Shown here one piece after another: positions 45,959-55,443 of a DNA stretch of 64,000 nucleotides. The notes under the pieces are model-generated. The model did not search any database, was not told the DNA's origin, and saw only the letters and a program-made list of their open reading frames with translations. This DNA is from Saccharibacillus brassicae (lineage in GTDB: Bacteria; Bacillota; Bacilli; Paenibacillales; Paenibacillaceae), in NCBI RefSeq assembly GCF_006542275.1, contig NZ_CP041217.1, positions 186,001 through 250,000 on the forward strand, read 5' to 3'. A program made the translations under genes and the position numbers. Positions within the stretch are counted from its first letter, which is position 1, and every line of letters begins with the position of its first letter.

Positions 45959-46510
45959 ATGACACTAATAACTGAACAACTATCCGACGAAAATTTCCCA
46001 CAAGTCGCTACGTTTGTATGTAATGAAGAAGTTGTGACGGAATATTTAACAGATTCAGAATCTGCACTTAATCACCAAAAACATAATTCGGTTGTAACCC
46101 AACTGTATTGCGACGAACGTGGCGCATTGGTTGGGTTTTCTAGTTTGCAGGTTAGTTCAATGCGTGTTGATAAATCTATGATTCATCATCTCCGTTGGAA
46201 CGAAAGTCTTCCCAAATTAAAAACACATTTCCCTGTACTTCATTTATTGTTTTTAGGAGTAGATAAAAAGTACGAAAACCAAGGATATGGTACTACAATA
46301 ATGCTAGAAATTATAGCGTTAGCTTACAAGCTGGTAGAGGAGATTGGTTGCAACTTCATTTTTGTGGAAGCAATAAAATCACCAAAAACCTTAGCCTTCT
46401 ATAAGAAATTTGGATTCTTTGCGATTGATGATGAAGATGATGATTTGACTACACTTAGAATGGCTTTTAAGATAGAACGGCTTCCAATTAGACAATCTTC
46501 TTCTATTTAA
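45959..46510 (+). CDS. GNAT-family N-acetyltransferase, candidate toxin
   Basis: 183 residues. GNAT fold: VVTQLYCDERGALVGFSSLQVSS (beta strands), then HLLFLGVDKKYENQGYGTTIMLEIIALAYKL, with the acetyl-CoA loop QGYGTT, and SPKTLAFYKKFGFFAIDDEDD. The pattern resembles GNAT toxins of the TacT/AtaT type, which acetylate aminoacyl-tRNA, but housekeeping acetyltransferases look similar. Toxin status is inferred from the small coupled upstream gene and the cargo context. Confidence 0.7.
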   Translation: MTLITEQLSDENFPQVATFVCNEEVVTEYLTDSESALNHQKHNSVVTQLYCDERGALVGFSSLQVSSMRVDKSMIHHLRWNESLPKLKTHFPVLHLLFLGVDKKYENQGYGTTIMLEIIALAYKLVEEIGCNFIFVEAIKSPKTLAFYKKFGFFAIDDEDDDLTTLRMAFKIERLPIRQSSSI

Positions 46511-46563
46511 AAGCTCTTTCCTCAACTTCAAATATTGCTTCTCTCTTTAACTAGTATTTATCA

Positions 46564-46587
46564 GTCGCTCCTTTGAGCGGCTTTTTT
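46564..46587 (+). terminator. Terminator after the GNAT gene
   Basis: GTCGCTC / GAGCGGC stem followed by TTTTTT. Confidence 0.85.
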
Positions 46588-46630
46588 GTCGTTTTCTTCC
46601 CTATCCATCAACATTTCAAGGAGGCTATTT

Positions 46631-49600
46631 ATGTCGTCATTCGACTATCAAAAAAGTACACTAACCAAGTATCGTAAAGGTACGAGCGACGATCCCTATA
46701 TCGACATTACAGAGACAAAAACAGTTGTAAACGGACAGATTCAGCTCAACGAAATCCCCGCCTCTTCAACTAAAGTCCGTATCTCAGGCATGTTCGAATT
46801 GCCTCAAACGAACAAGAACCCATTAAAAGAAAACGAATATCGAGTAGATTACAACGAAAGTATCGTTTCTTTCCATGCTTCACGAGAAAATCAATCCATG
46901 ACATCGACTTATAAGGGTCGTGGTAATCACTACGTTGCAGCATCACGAGTTTGGACGCAAGAAAACAATGGAGAAGTCGTTAAGACGTTAAGACGTTACA
47001 AGATATTATCAATGCAGGTAGTGTTGCATTTGATAGTATCGAGAGATTAGCTGAACTGGTACATCAATCAGATGAAGCTACGGGCGCAGCTAACACGGCC
47101 GCAACAAACGCCAATACCAAAGCTACACTAGCGGATACGAACGCCAAGGAAGCGAAAACGCAAGCCGATTATGCCAAAGGTCAAGGTGATGCAGCCAAAA
47201 GTGCGACTACGGCTGCCGGGGCGGCCACGACGAGCGCAAATACAGCGGCATCTACAGCACATACAGCAGCGACCAACGCGGACACCAAAGCCCTCTTGGC
47301 CGACACGAATGCCAAGGAAGCAAAGGCCGTTGCTGATTCGCTCGTTCATAAAGGGAATTACGCAAGTGGAACCGCCTATGCGGTAAGAAATATCGTGTAT
47401 TACAATGGCACAACGTATGTGTACGACTAACTCGACCGGAAACCTGCCAACGAACACCTCGTACTGGAAAAAAGTCACCAACATGATGTGGCAAGGCATT
47501 TACTCTTCTTCGGTCACATATAACTTTGGTGATGTTGTTTCGGATGTAGTCAACCAAAATACGTATATGTGTATTGCAGATGGAACATTGAATAAAGGAC
47601 TATCTACTAACGCTAACTGGGCACTTATGCTGAGCGTCGCTGCGGCTATTTCTAATGCGAATACGGCAGCTTCTTTAGCAGACACAGCTCGTGACAACGC
47701 AAATACAGCAACAGCTACAGCGAATACAGCGGCGGGGAATGCCGATATCAAAGCTGCTTTGGCCGATGCAAAAGCTGCATTTGCTCAAACGCAGGGCGAT
47801 CATGCTAAGACTCAAGGTGATATGGCTCTTGAACGTGGAACATCCTTAGTCAATAAAGGAACGTATAGCGCTACTACCACCTATAAGCCGCTGAACATTG
47901 TCGTCTATAAAAATGGCGTTTATCAAAGTATCGTTCAATCGACCGGAATCGTGCCGACGAATACAGCGAACTGGGTTCTGCTGCTTCAATCGACAGCTTC
48001 GGTTACATGGAGTTCGATCCTAGAAAAACCGACGAACCTGGAGACTATTGAAGGTTCTCAAGCCAAGGTTGATGCGAAAGCGAAAGAGATTACGGATCGT
48101 TTAGATTTAGAGAAAGATGTAGACGTTGCGCTGGCTGCGGGACTGCAAGTCGTGAAGGCGACCAAGTAGTCTCGCTTCCGTTTGTCGGGGCTATCCGGTA
48201 AAACGGAGATCAATGGGCAGGGACGTACGGGGATTGTCGGAGTTGAGGGTCCGTATGCGATTTCAACAGCAGGGAATTTGCTACCACCATTCTATGAATG
48301 GGTTCGACTCCTAGAGGGTGGCAATTTGACTTTGGATTCATCGAATTCTTATAAGTTCGTAGCACAAGGCACAAACAGCGCGACGACTGGGATGTATGTT
48401 GAGATAGATGTGTCCAAAAATACAAATTATACAATTTCGATCATGACAAATGGATACATTTCGATCACGGATACATCTACGACAGGACTCACTACGTTGG
48501 TTACACCTCAGCTTATCCAAACGCTCACTTTTAACACAAAAGAATTTGCGCATATTCGTATTTATTTGTCCAATTATATGGGTTCTAATGTGTGGACGAC
48601 GAATAGTCTGTCTTTTACTAACCCTATCATGATGCCTTGAGCGCAAGCGGCGATGTTTAAACCACAACAAAAATCGATGATGGCTTTGCAAACGGAATTG
48701 CATGCAAACCCGACTGGAGGTACTGAACCCGATACGGTATTCGAGCGTAACGGACAGTATTTCAAGCTAGCGAAGTGGCGTAAATTTATTCTGGATGGCT
48801 CCATAGAGTGGGCCTATACGGCTTCCCAATAATTCACCGCTTATAAAAAAGTATATGCTACAGCCTTTGCTGGAATGTCTACAGGTCCTACAATGACTAA
48901 GTTTAATGGAACGCTGCTCGCTGTAGGCTCTGTTGTTGACTATGGAGCAGACAAATTTGTTGTCGATTCTTCAAGGAATCTACTCGAAATGGGTGTCGCT
49001 AATATTGATTCTGGTTGGGGACCTAATTATTCACCTTCAGCAGATGAGATGAGAGCCTATTTTAATGGGTGGGTAATGACAACGCAGGAATCGTGGGGAT
49101 CTGCGCCAGTCCCTTATAACGGTAGCGGAACAAAAGGATGGGTCCGCCGCTGGGTTAATGCGAGTCAAGGGACGAAAATGACGGTGGGTTCCATCGGATC
49201 GTGGGTGAATAACTCTGCACGATCTGTATTACCAACCGACATATCCGGTGATTGGACGCCTTATAACTTACATTATAAGTTGGCGTCTCCTACAGTTGAG
49301 CTCATTGCGAGCGAAGGGCAGTTAGTCTTGACTGAAGGCGATAACGTGATTGAAGTTGGATCAGGAATTATCCTGCGCGAAGCCGCTCCGATTCTACGAA
49401 CGGCAACGGCTGCTGCAATGGGAAAGGGTGATCCTTCTTGGGTGATCAGCACAGCCAATGCCTATGGAAATGAGAAAGTACGCATTGAAGACAGCAATTA
49501 CGACGAAACGGCTGTTTACACATTTACCTATTTGCGCTTGGACAAATCACCTATAGCCTCATTCACAGATTCGTTGTCTGAATCTGAAAAAGCTCAGCTT

Positions 49601-49984
49601 GTCGATCTGATCCGCAATGCCGGAGATACCGCAGCAAGGGTTTCCGTATTGGAAGCGAAAAAAGCCGAGAAAGATACCCCGGCATGGATCACTCCAACGC
49701 TCTTAAACGGATGGATTCAATATAACGATGGATTCTCCAATCTCGTCTATTTTAAAAATGCTTTAGGGCAGGTCATTGTGCGCGGATTGATACGTAATGG
49801 CACTCAGGCAACCGTTTGTAAGCTGCCTAAAGGTTATAGACCTTCAAGTACATTGATTTTCCCTGCCCTTTATGGAGGTACTTCAGGTCGAGCTGACATC
49901 TATGCAGACGGCAGTATTGTGTCTCAGCAAGACGATGGAATCAACTGGTTATCCATACAAATGACGTTCCAAGCCGAACAATAA
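46631..49984 (+). pseudogene. Tail fibre / receptor-binding protein gene, broken at five places
   Basis: Starts well (ATG after AAGGAGG; FDYQKSTLTKYRKGT...) and ends in a fibre-tip-like domain (NGWIQYNDGFSNLVYFKNALGQVIVRGLIRNG). In between it has an exact 8-bp tandem duplication (GTTAAGAC at 46979-46994) that shifts the frame, a 2-bp loss near 47420 that shifts it back, and in-frame TAG (48167-48169), TGA (48638-48640) and TAA (48830-48832). The shaft has Ala/Asn/Thr-rich repeats such as ADTNAKEAK. Removing one 8-bp copy restores VVKTLQDIINAG. A segment (48653-48832) carries NGQYFKLAKWRKFILDGSIEWAY, common in Gram-positive phage fibres. Confidence 0.85.
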
Positions 49985-50001
49985 GAAAAGGAGGAGTTAA
50001 T

Positions 50002-50574
50002 TTGAAGGTCGTTGCACGAGTTAATCTGGAGGGTTTATATGTCGAAGACGAGATTGTCGAAGACGAATTTTCTGGAGTTAGTCCCATAGCCCACCACCCT
50101 ATTCTTTCGGCTAATCTCATATTCGATGAGTCATCCTTGGAAGAAGAAGGAGAAGGCAGTAATGTAATGGGCTATCTAGTTGGTATTTCTGTTCCACCGG
50201 GTCTCTATAAACCCCGATTTGATTTAGAACGCTGGAAACATCACAAAGAATCAAATCTTCAGAATCCTACGGGGTACTGGTCTGAAGGTCTAACCTTAGA
50301 AGAAATCAAAGTGTTAACGAAGTCACCCGAATCCGATCCGACCGAGTTGGATCGGATTGGATTTTCGCTTGTACAACGAGAACTGGAGGCTTTAGAACTT
50401 CGTCAACAAAACGAAGCTCTTGGTGCTCAAATCGTAGAAAAAGAAATTCAAATGATGACGATGCAGGCACAAAATCAGGCATTGGGAGCAAGCCTAGTTG
50501 GTTTCGAACTGCGTCTCATGTCACTAGAGTCTGATAAAAACACACAGCCTGAAGGAGTAGATAAGAATGTTTGA
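50002..50574 (+). CDS. Phage tail-region protein of unknown function
   Basis: 190 residues from a TTG with AAGGAGGAG. Acidic, with a C-terminal coiled coil (ALELRQQNEALGAQIVEKEIQMM...). Position between fibre and XkdX is where many Gram-positive phages carry a small unknown or fibre-assembly protein. Overlaps XkdX by 8 bp. Confidence 0.65.
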   Translation: MKVVARVNLEGLYVEDEIVEDEFSGVSPIAHHPILSANLIFDESSLEEEGEGSNVMGYLVGISVPPGLYKPRFDLERWKHHKESNLQNPTGYWSEGLTLEEIKVLTKSPESDPTELDRIGFSLVQRELEALELRQQNEALGAQIVEKEIQMMTMQAQNQALGASLVGFELRLMSLESDKNTQPEGVDKNV

Positions 50575-50707
50575 GAGTGATTTTGATCGTTTGAGCTATT
50601 ATTACAAATGCAAATGGGCGCGCGAACCTCAGCTTAGACAGTACGTGAGTTTTGGCGTCATTACGCCCGAAGAGTACGAGAAAATCGTCGGACAAAAGTA
50701 CGAATAG
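50567..50707 (+). CDS. XkdX-family phage protein
   Basis: 46 residues: MFESDFDRLSYYYKCKWAREPQ then LRQYVSFGVITPEEYEKIVG, which fits the XkdX family of tiny proteins encoded between tail fibre and lysis genes in Bacillus phages (PBSX type). ATG overlaps the upstream gene. Confidence 0.85.
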   Translation: MFESDFDRLSYYYKCKWAREPQLRQYVSFGVITPEEYEKIVGQKYE

Positions 50708-50828
50708 GTCTTCCTCTTGTCGATTTTGATTTACTTAAGAATCTCTAATAACATCTTATCTAGCACGTGAAGGGGAGTCTAAAGGCTCTCTTTCTTTTTG
50801 TTTTCTATCTCGGATCAAGGAGTGACTT

Positions 50829-51965
50829 ATGGAATTTAAACTGGTCAATCACGAAGTAATCGCTCAATCAACGGTTACCTTAGATACACTTCCCGAAGGC
50901 GTAAAAGATATTTGGGCCAATGAAATGTGGAAACAGGGTTATCAAGGCGAAGACGTCGTCGTCGCGATTCTCGATACAGGCTGCTCCATGACTCATCCCG
51001 ACTTGAACGGACAGATTATCGGTGGACGTAACTTTACAACGGATTACAATAACGACCCCAATAACTACTCCGACAACAACTTTCATGGTACGCACGTTGC
51101 GGGAACGATTGCCGCAAAGAAAGACGGACAAGGCCTTGTTGGCGTCTCTCCAAATGTTAAGCTTCTCATCCTAAAAACGCTCGACTCCACAGGCAACGGC
51201 GTCCTAACCTGGATGTTGCAGGCTCTCAAATATGCGCTGGCTTGGCGTGGACCCAAAGGAGAACGTGTACGCATCGTGAATATGTCGAGCGCAAGCAAGC
51301 TGTCCTTCTCCACTATTCACGATGTCATTAAGCAGATGGAGGCAGAGGGCATTGTGGTCGTTGCGGCTTCAGGGAACGTTGGCGACGGAGAGGCTAACAC
51401 AGACGAAATCGGATACCCCGCCTACTATCCCGAAGTGGTCGCTGTCGGATCATACAATATGTGGGGTCAGGTCTCTACGTTTAGTAACTCCAATAACCAG
51501 ATTGATCTGATTGCTCCGGGTGAGAATATTGTCTCCACTTGGCACATCGATCATGGATACCTCAAACTGTCAGGAACTTCGATGGCTGCTCCTCACGTTT
51601 CGGGTGCTATGGCGTTGATTACAAACAAACTAGACCAAGCCTTCGGAAGAAAAGCGACGCCCAAAGAGTTATACGACGAACTTATTGATTCCTGTACCGT
51701 GAGTTTAGACGTCCCAAAAACATTGCAAGGTTACGGAGCACTGAAGTTTATTAACGCAAGTAAACGGCCCGTCAACAAGGTTAAGGTTTCTTCTGTCCAT
51801 TTCGAAGATGCATTACTTTGGTTGAAGAATAAGGGAATGTTCAATACACCTGATTACTGGCGTACCTATGCGGTTGCTGGTAAAACCGTTAAGGGAGAAT
51901 TGATCAGGGAGGCTTTGATTAAGATCTATATTGTGCAAGCCTTACAGGCACAGGTAGACGAATAA
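50829..51965 (+). CDS. Subtilisin-family (S8) serine protease, intracellular type
   Basis: 378 residues, no signal peptide. Catalytic triad Asp in VVVAILDTGCSM, His in FHGTHVAGTIAAKKDG, Ser in SGTSMAAPHVSGAMAL; oxyanion Asn in AASGN. The N-terminus (PEGVKDIWANEMWKQGYQGEDV) is like intracellular subtilisins. After about residue 305 there is a roughly 70-residue extension with HFEDALLWLKNKGMFNTPDYWRTYA, similar to the last segment of some phage lysis proteins. Located between XkdX and the holin; no prodomain is evident. Confidence 0.9.
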   Translation: MEFKLVNHEVIAQSTVTLDTLPEGVKDIWANEMWKQGYQGEDVVVAILDTGCSMTHPDLNGQIIGGRNFTTDYNNDPNNYSDNNFHGTHVAGTIAAKKDGQGLVGVSPNVKLLILKTLDSTGNGVLTWMLQALKYALAWRGPKGERVRIVNMSSASKLSFSTIHDVIKQMEAEGIVVVAASGNVGDGEANTDEIGYPAYYPEVVAVGSYNMWGQVSTFSNSNNQIDLIAPGENIVSTWHIDHGYLKLSGTSMAAPHVSGAMALITNKLDQAFGRKATPKELYDELIDSCTVSLDVPKTLQGYGALKFINASKRPVNKVKVSSVHFEDALLWLKNKGMFNTPDYWRTYAVAGKTVKGELIREALIKIYIVQALQAQVDE

Positions 51966-51986
51966 CTTTGACTTGGAGGAGCTATC

Positions 51987-52499
51987 TTGAATGATTTACC
52001 TACTAAACTTTTAGCAAATAGAGATTACTCAACTCTCTACGCTTTATCAGGAGTCTTTGGCTCAATTACATCTTATGCATTCGGAGGTTGGAGCGGACTC
52101 TTGGAAATTTTACTTTTGTTTTTCGCTGTTGATTATTTAAGCGGGATGTTCGCTAGCATCAAGACTGGGAAAGGCTTAAAAAGCTCAGTTGGATTTTGGG
52201 GGTTGCTGAAAAAAGGACTCATGATGCTGATGGTTCTTCTCGGACATCGAATCGACTTGGCTCTTGGATTAAATATCGTAATGAACGGTACAATCTTTTT
52301 CTGGCTCTCTAATGAAGCCGTTAGTATTATTGAGAACTATGGTCGTCTAGGCTTGAAGCTCCCTCCCGTCTTCCGCAAGATGATTACCATCTTACAAGAA
52401 AAAAGCGGAGAGAACGAAGTGATCAAGGAAGTGCAGAGTACCACTATCGAGACTGTGAAAGTCGAACAGACACAAACGGTTGAAAAGAAAGCTGAATAA
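51987..52499 (+). CDS. Phage holin (toxin secretion/lysis holin family)
   Basis: 170 residues from a TTG behind TTGGAGGAG. Four hydrophobic segments with the family phrase LLEILLLFFAVDYLSGMFASIKTGKGLKSS and LNIVMNGTIFFWLSNEAVSIIENYGRLGLKLP, then a charged tail. Would form lesions in the membrane to release the amidase encoded next. Confidence 0.9.
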   Translation: MNDLPTKLLANRDYSTLYALSGVFGSITSYAFGGWSGLLEILLLFFAVDYLSGMFASIKTGKGLKSSVGFWGLLKKGLMMLMVLLGHRIDLALGLNIVMNGTIFFWLSNEAVSIIENYGRLGLKLPPVFRKMITILQEKSGENEVIKEVQSTTIETVKVEQTQTVEKKAE

Positions 52500-52562
52500 T
52501 ACATAGCTCACATTGCCAAGTATCTAATGATGCTTGGCTTTACTTTGTTAGGAGGACATACA

Positions 52563-53213
52563 TTGATTCAAAAAGGTAACTTTATTGTGTTAGAACGGGA
52601 TGAATTTAGAGATTGGCTTAAAAAACAAAGCATCACTCGGGTTATTGATAGTCTACAAGTTCACCATACCTGGGAACCTAGCTACGACAACTTTAAAGGC
52701 AGTAATCACTTTCAAATGCTTGAAGGTATGCGGACTTCTCATCTAAAACGAGGATTCGATGATATTGCACAACAACTCACTACGTTCCCCGATGGTAAAA
52801 TTGGCTACTCGATCAAACGACCCTTTAATAAGGCTCCTGCTGGAATCAAAGGGGATAACGCTAACGGTCTTTGTATCGAAAATATTGGCAACTTCAATAG
52901 TGGCGGAGACACTCTTTCTGCCGAACAAAAGAAGACCATTATTCATCTCTATGCCTGTCTTGCAGAAAAACTAAAGCTGTCTGTGAATGCTAAGCATATT
53001 ACTTATCACTGTTGGTGGACTGCCGATGGCACATACATTGGCGATTATGACATAAAGCGCTCTGCTAAGACTTGTCCAGGAGATAAATGGTGGGGAGACG
53101 GTCACAGTCTTGCCGCTGCCAAGAAAAACTTCCTTCCTCAAATCCAAGCTGAACTGAATCGACTGAAAGGCATTCTATCCCTACGCCCTCTAATCCTGCT
53201 CCTCTGCCAATAG
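52563..53213 (+). CDS. N-acetylmuramoyl-L-alanine amidase (endolysin), catalytic part
   Basis: 217 residues from a TTG with AGGAGGA 6 nt upstream. Amidase-2 (PGRP-like) domain: VHHTWEPSYDNFKGSNHF (zinc His), NGLCIENIGNFNSGG, ITYHCWWTADGTYIGDYDIKRSAKTCPGDKWWG (second His and Cys ligands). The frame ends soon after the domain with an odd hydrophobic tail; in another frame a Pro-rich linker and C-terminal domain follow, so the original gene is probably frameshifted near 53165-53185. Confidence 0.88.
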   Translation: MIQKGNFIVLERDEFRDWLKKQSITRVIDSLQVHHTWEPSYDNFKGSNHFQMLEGMRTSHLKRGFDDIAQQLTTFPDGKIGYSIKRPFNKAPAGIKGDNANGLCIENIGNFNSGGDTLSAEQKKTIIHLYACLAEKLKLSVNAKHITYHCWWTADGTYIGDYDIKRSAKTCPGDKWWGDGHSLAAAKKNFLPQIQAELNRLKGILSLRPLILLLCQ

Positions 53214-53248
53214 CCCCAATTCCTACAAAACCAAAGGATGATGAAGAA

Positions 53249-53527
53249 ATGACTAAAGAACAAATTGAAGCATTTGAGACTCTGAAGCAAACTGTAGCCG
53301 ACCAAGCAACTGTAATCGCTGAACTCCAGAAATCCTTGAAGTCCGTTACGCATAAGCAATCGGTCACTGTCCCAGATTGGGCCAAAGATGCCGTCTATAA
53401 GTTTAAGACTATGAAATACGATGGAGATAAGGTTGTTCTCGATACTCCGAATGGTGGCAGCGTAGATTTTTATCGTATGCTTGTAGTGGCCGATCGTATC
53501 GAGCGAGCTAAAGCAGATAAAAAGTAA
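53249..53527 (+). CDS. Former C-terminal domain of the endolysin
   Basis: 92 residues. In the same frame just upstream (53183-53248) reads a Pro-rich linker (PTPSNPAPLPIAPIPTKP), which is typical of two-domain endolysins, so this is likely the displaced cell-wall-binding part. It may still be translated alone from the ATG. TVPDWAKDAVYKFKTMKYDGDKVV and a coiled coil at the N-terminus are seen. Confidence 0.6.
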   Translation: MTKEQIEAFETLKQTVADQATVIAELQKSLKSVTHKQSVTVPDWAKDAVYKFKTMKYDGDKVVLDTPNGGSVDFYRMLVVADRIERAKADKK

Positions 53528-53536
53528 AAAATATGT

Positions 53537-53592
53537 AAAAAAAGTGACTTGATCAAGTTTGTATACTTGTAAAAGTCACTTTTTTTACATAT
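53537..53592. terminator. Bidirectional terminator
   Basis: AAAAAAGTGACTT ... AAGTCACTTTTTTT, with A- and T-runs, between the convergent lysis and regulator genes. Confidence 0.8.
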
Positions 53593-53635
53593 AAGTACTT
53601 TAATCGATTTTTTAAAACCAAATACTTACTTATAT

Positions 53636-54796
53636 TTATTTAAATACAAGAGGAATTATCTTTGCACTTTCTGAAGACAGATATCCTGGTTCTAGTCCTG
53701 CTAGTACTTCAATTTCTTCTCTCGGCAAGCTTAGTTCGCTTGTAATGTCTGCTTTTGTTTTTACATTGTGTTCAACCAGTGCTTTTATTGCTTGTTGCAA
53801 TAATATTGGTTCTTCAAATTCCAGAACATCGTCCAAAGGTTCTCTGGTTAACTGATTATTCTTAGCTAATTTTCTCCGTAGATAAATGTGTTGATGTTCT
53901 TCGAAATAACCAATTGAGTGAGCTCTATATGCTAGGGCTTGAATTGATACCTTCCACCTTCTCTTTAAAGCGACAAGGTGTTCAAGAGAATTTGAAATAA
54001 TTTCCGAACCAAAGCTAGAGCTAGGCAAAAGAAATGCACTTGCAAAGCGATTAGCTTCACTCTCAATTAATTTGTAATTAGCTTTTAAATTGAATTCACT
54101 TTGTTTTATTTTTGAATGTAAAACGAGATGGCCTAGTTCATGAGCAATATCAAAACGTGATCTTGCCGCTGTTTTATCGTCGCTGAGTAATATCACAGGT
54201 CTTTCTCCCGTACCCCATTTAGAACAAGCATCAATTTTATAATTTTCAAAAGGTGATCTTGCTACAACAATGCCCGCCTTTTCCAATAGCAAAGTCATGT
54301 TGCTTATAGGACCATTCCCAAGATTCCAAGATCTTCGTACTTCACTAGCCATTTGATCAATAGTTACAAATGGAGTCGGTATATATGTCTCTCTATCAAT
54401 CAAACGGGGAACATTGATTTCCGGAAAAATGAAAAACTTTTCTAAATATTTATAGATCTCTTTTATCCAAGAAATCTTATGCAAATGAATCTTCTTTGAT
54501 TTTGAAGTCGCTAAAGCAGCGCTCCTAAAAAACGTGACACCCGTCTCATTAGAAATGATTGGCTTGTAAAAGTAAGTCACAGGAACTTTTAGCGTCTCGG
54601 CTATCTTTTCTAGAATATCGTATCCTGGAACCGACTTTTTATTTTCATACTTGGAGATGGCTTGGTGAGATACCCCAGCCACCCCCGCTAATTCCGTCAA
54701 CGTATATCCTCTAGCTTCTCTAGCCTCAACAAGACGCTCAGGAACAAACCTAGAAAAACGGTTAGCCTCCTCCACTGCCCTCCACCTCTTCTGCAA
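53636..54796 (-). CDS. XRE helix-turn-helix / ImmA-IrrE metallopeptidase (COG2856)
   Basis: 386 residues from the longest start (TTG); a GTG at 54775 is an alternative. N-terminal HTH (about 20-72): LVEAREARGYTLTELAGVAGVSHQAISKYENKKSVPG. Then a zinc peptidase domain with the HExxH motif in RFDIAHELGHLVLHS and downstream ESEANRFASAFLLP. The C-terminal 100 residues add a small helical region. Such fused regulators cleave or bind partner regulators and sit in many mobile elements and toxin-antitoxin-like pairs. Overlaps its upstream partner by 35 bp. Confidence 0.88.
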   Translation of the reverse strand: MQKRWRAVEEANRFSRFVPERLVEAREARGYTLTELAGVAGVSHQAISKYENKKSVPGYDILEKIAETLKVPVTYFYKPIISNETGVTFFRSAALATSKSKKIHLHKISWIKEIYKYLEKFFIFPEINVPRLIDRETYIPTPFVTIDQMASEVRRSWNLGNGPISNMTLLLEKAGIVVARSPFENYKIDACSKWGTGERPVILLSDDKTAARSRFDIAHELGHLVLHSKIKQSEFNLKANYKLIESEANRFASAFLLPSSSFGSEIISNSLEHLVALKRRWKVSIQALAYRAHSIGYFEEHQHIYLRRKLAKNNQLTREPLDDVLEFEEPILLQQAIKALVEHNVKTKADITSELSLPREEIEVLAGLEPGYLSSESAKIIPLVFK

Positions 54797-55418
54797 ACTG
54801 CCTAAAGTTGATTAGGTTATCACCCTTGATAACCTCTTCTTTTTCTTCTTCTATAGTTGGTTGCCCAACTACATGAATCTCGCTTAACAGATCGATTCTT
54901 TCATGCCAAAGATGAGGGAATCCAATATTTATAAAACTCGGCATATTCCCTCCTTTGCTATAAGTGAGCAACAAGTAGTGCTGTTCTGCTTGTTCTGGTG
55001 GCTCTAGCCCATCAATATCAGAAAAGTAAGCAGACGCCTGATTGTTTATGGTTTGAAGTTTATCTCTAAAGTATGCTGGTCTTGCAATTGCATGCTTGTT
55101 TGAAACTTGACTACAGGTCAACTTGGTTTGTGCAGTAGAAAGAACGATGTACTTATAGCTCTTGTTCTTAGTACTTTCAATGGAAGTTTCGAATGGAAGC
55201 TGTTCCGCTTTGCTTTTTTGATGAAGAAGAAAAGCGATAGCCAAATTACGCAAAACACCCTCGTACTGGCGTCCTAACTCCCACTCGAGCATTATGGCAT
55301 TCTTCATGGTTTCGGAAGCTAATATGTAACCTTGCCTTACGACCGTACTCATCTGTGCTCTAACCGATGCAGGAATTTGTTGATCGATTATTTTTTGGGC
55401 ATCGCTAAACAGAATCAT
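54762..55418 (-). CDS. Unknown 218-residue protein coupled to the XRE-ImmA/IrrE gene
   Basis: Not recognised. Helical first half (DAQKIIDQQIPASVRAQMS...), then AEQHYLLLTYSKGGNMPSFINIGFPH, and a disordered acidic C-terminus. First gene of a two-gene operon with its own promoter (55453-55481) on the minus strand; the coding overlap with the metallopeptidase gene implies linked function. Candidate partner, substrate or toxin. Confidence 0.75.
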   Translation of the reverse strand: MILFSDAQKIIDQQIPASVRAQMSTVVRQGYILASETMKNAIMLEWELGRQYEGVLRNLAIAFLLHQKSKAEQLPFETSIESTKNKSYKYIVLSTAQTKLTCSQVSNKHAIARPAYFRDKLQTINNQASAYFSDIDGLEPPEQAEQHYLLLTYSKGGNMPSFINIGFPHLWHERIDLLSEIHVVGQPTIEEEKEEVIKGDNLINFRQFAEEVEGSGGG

Positions 55419-55443
55419 TTCAAAACCCCCTCTTATTCTTATC

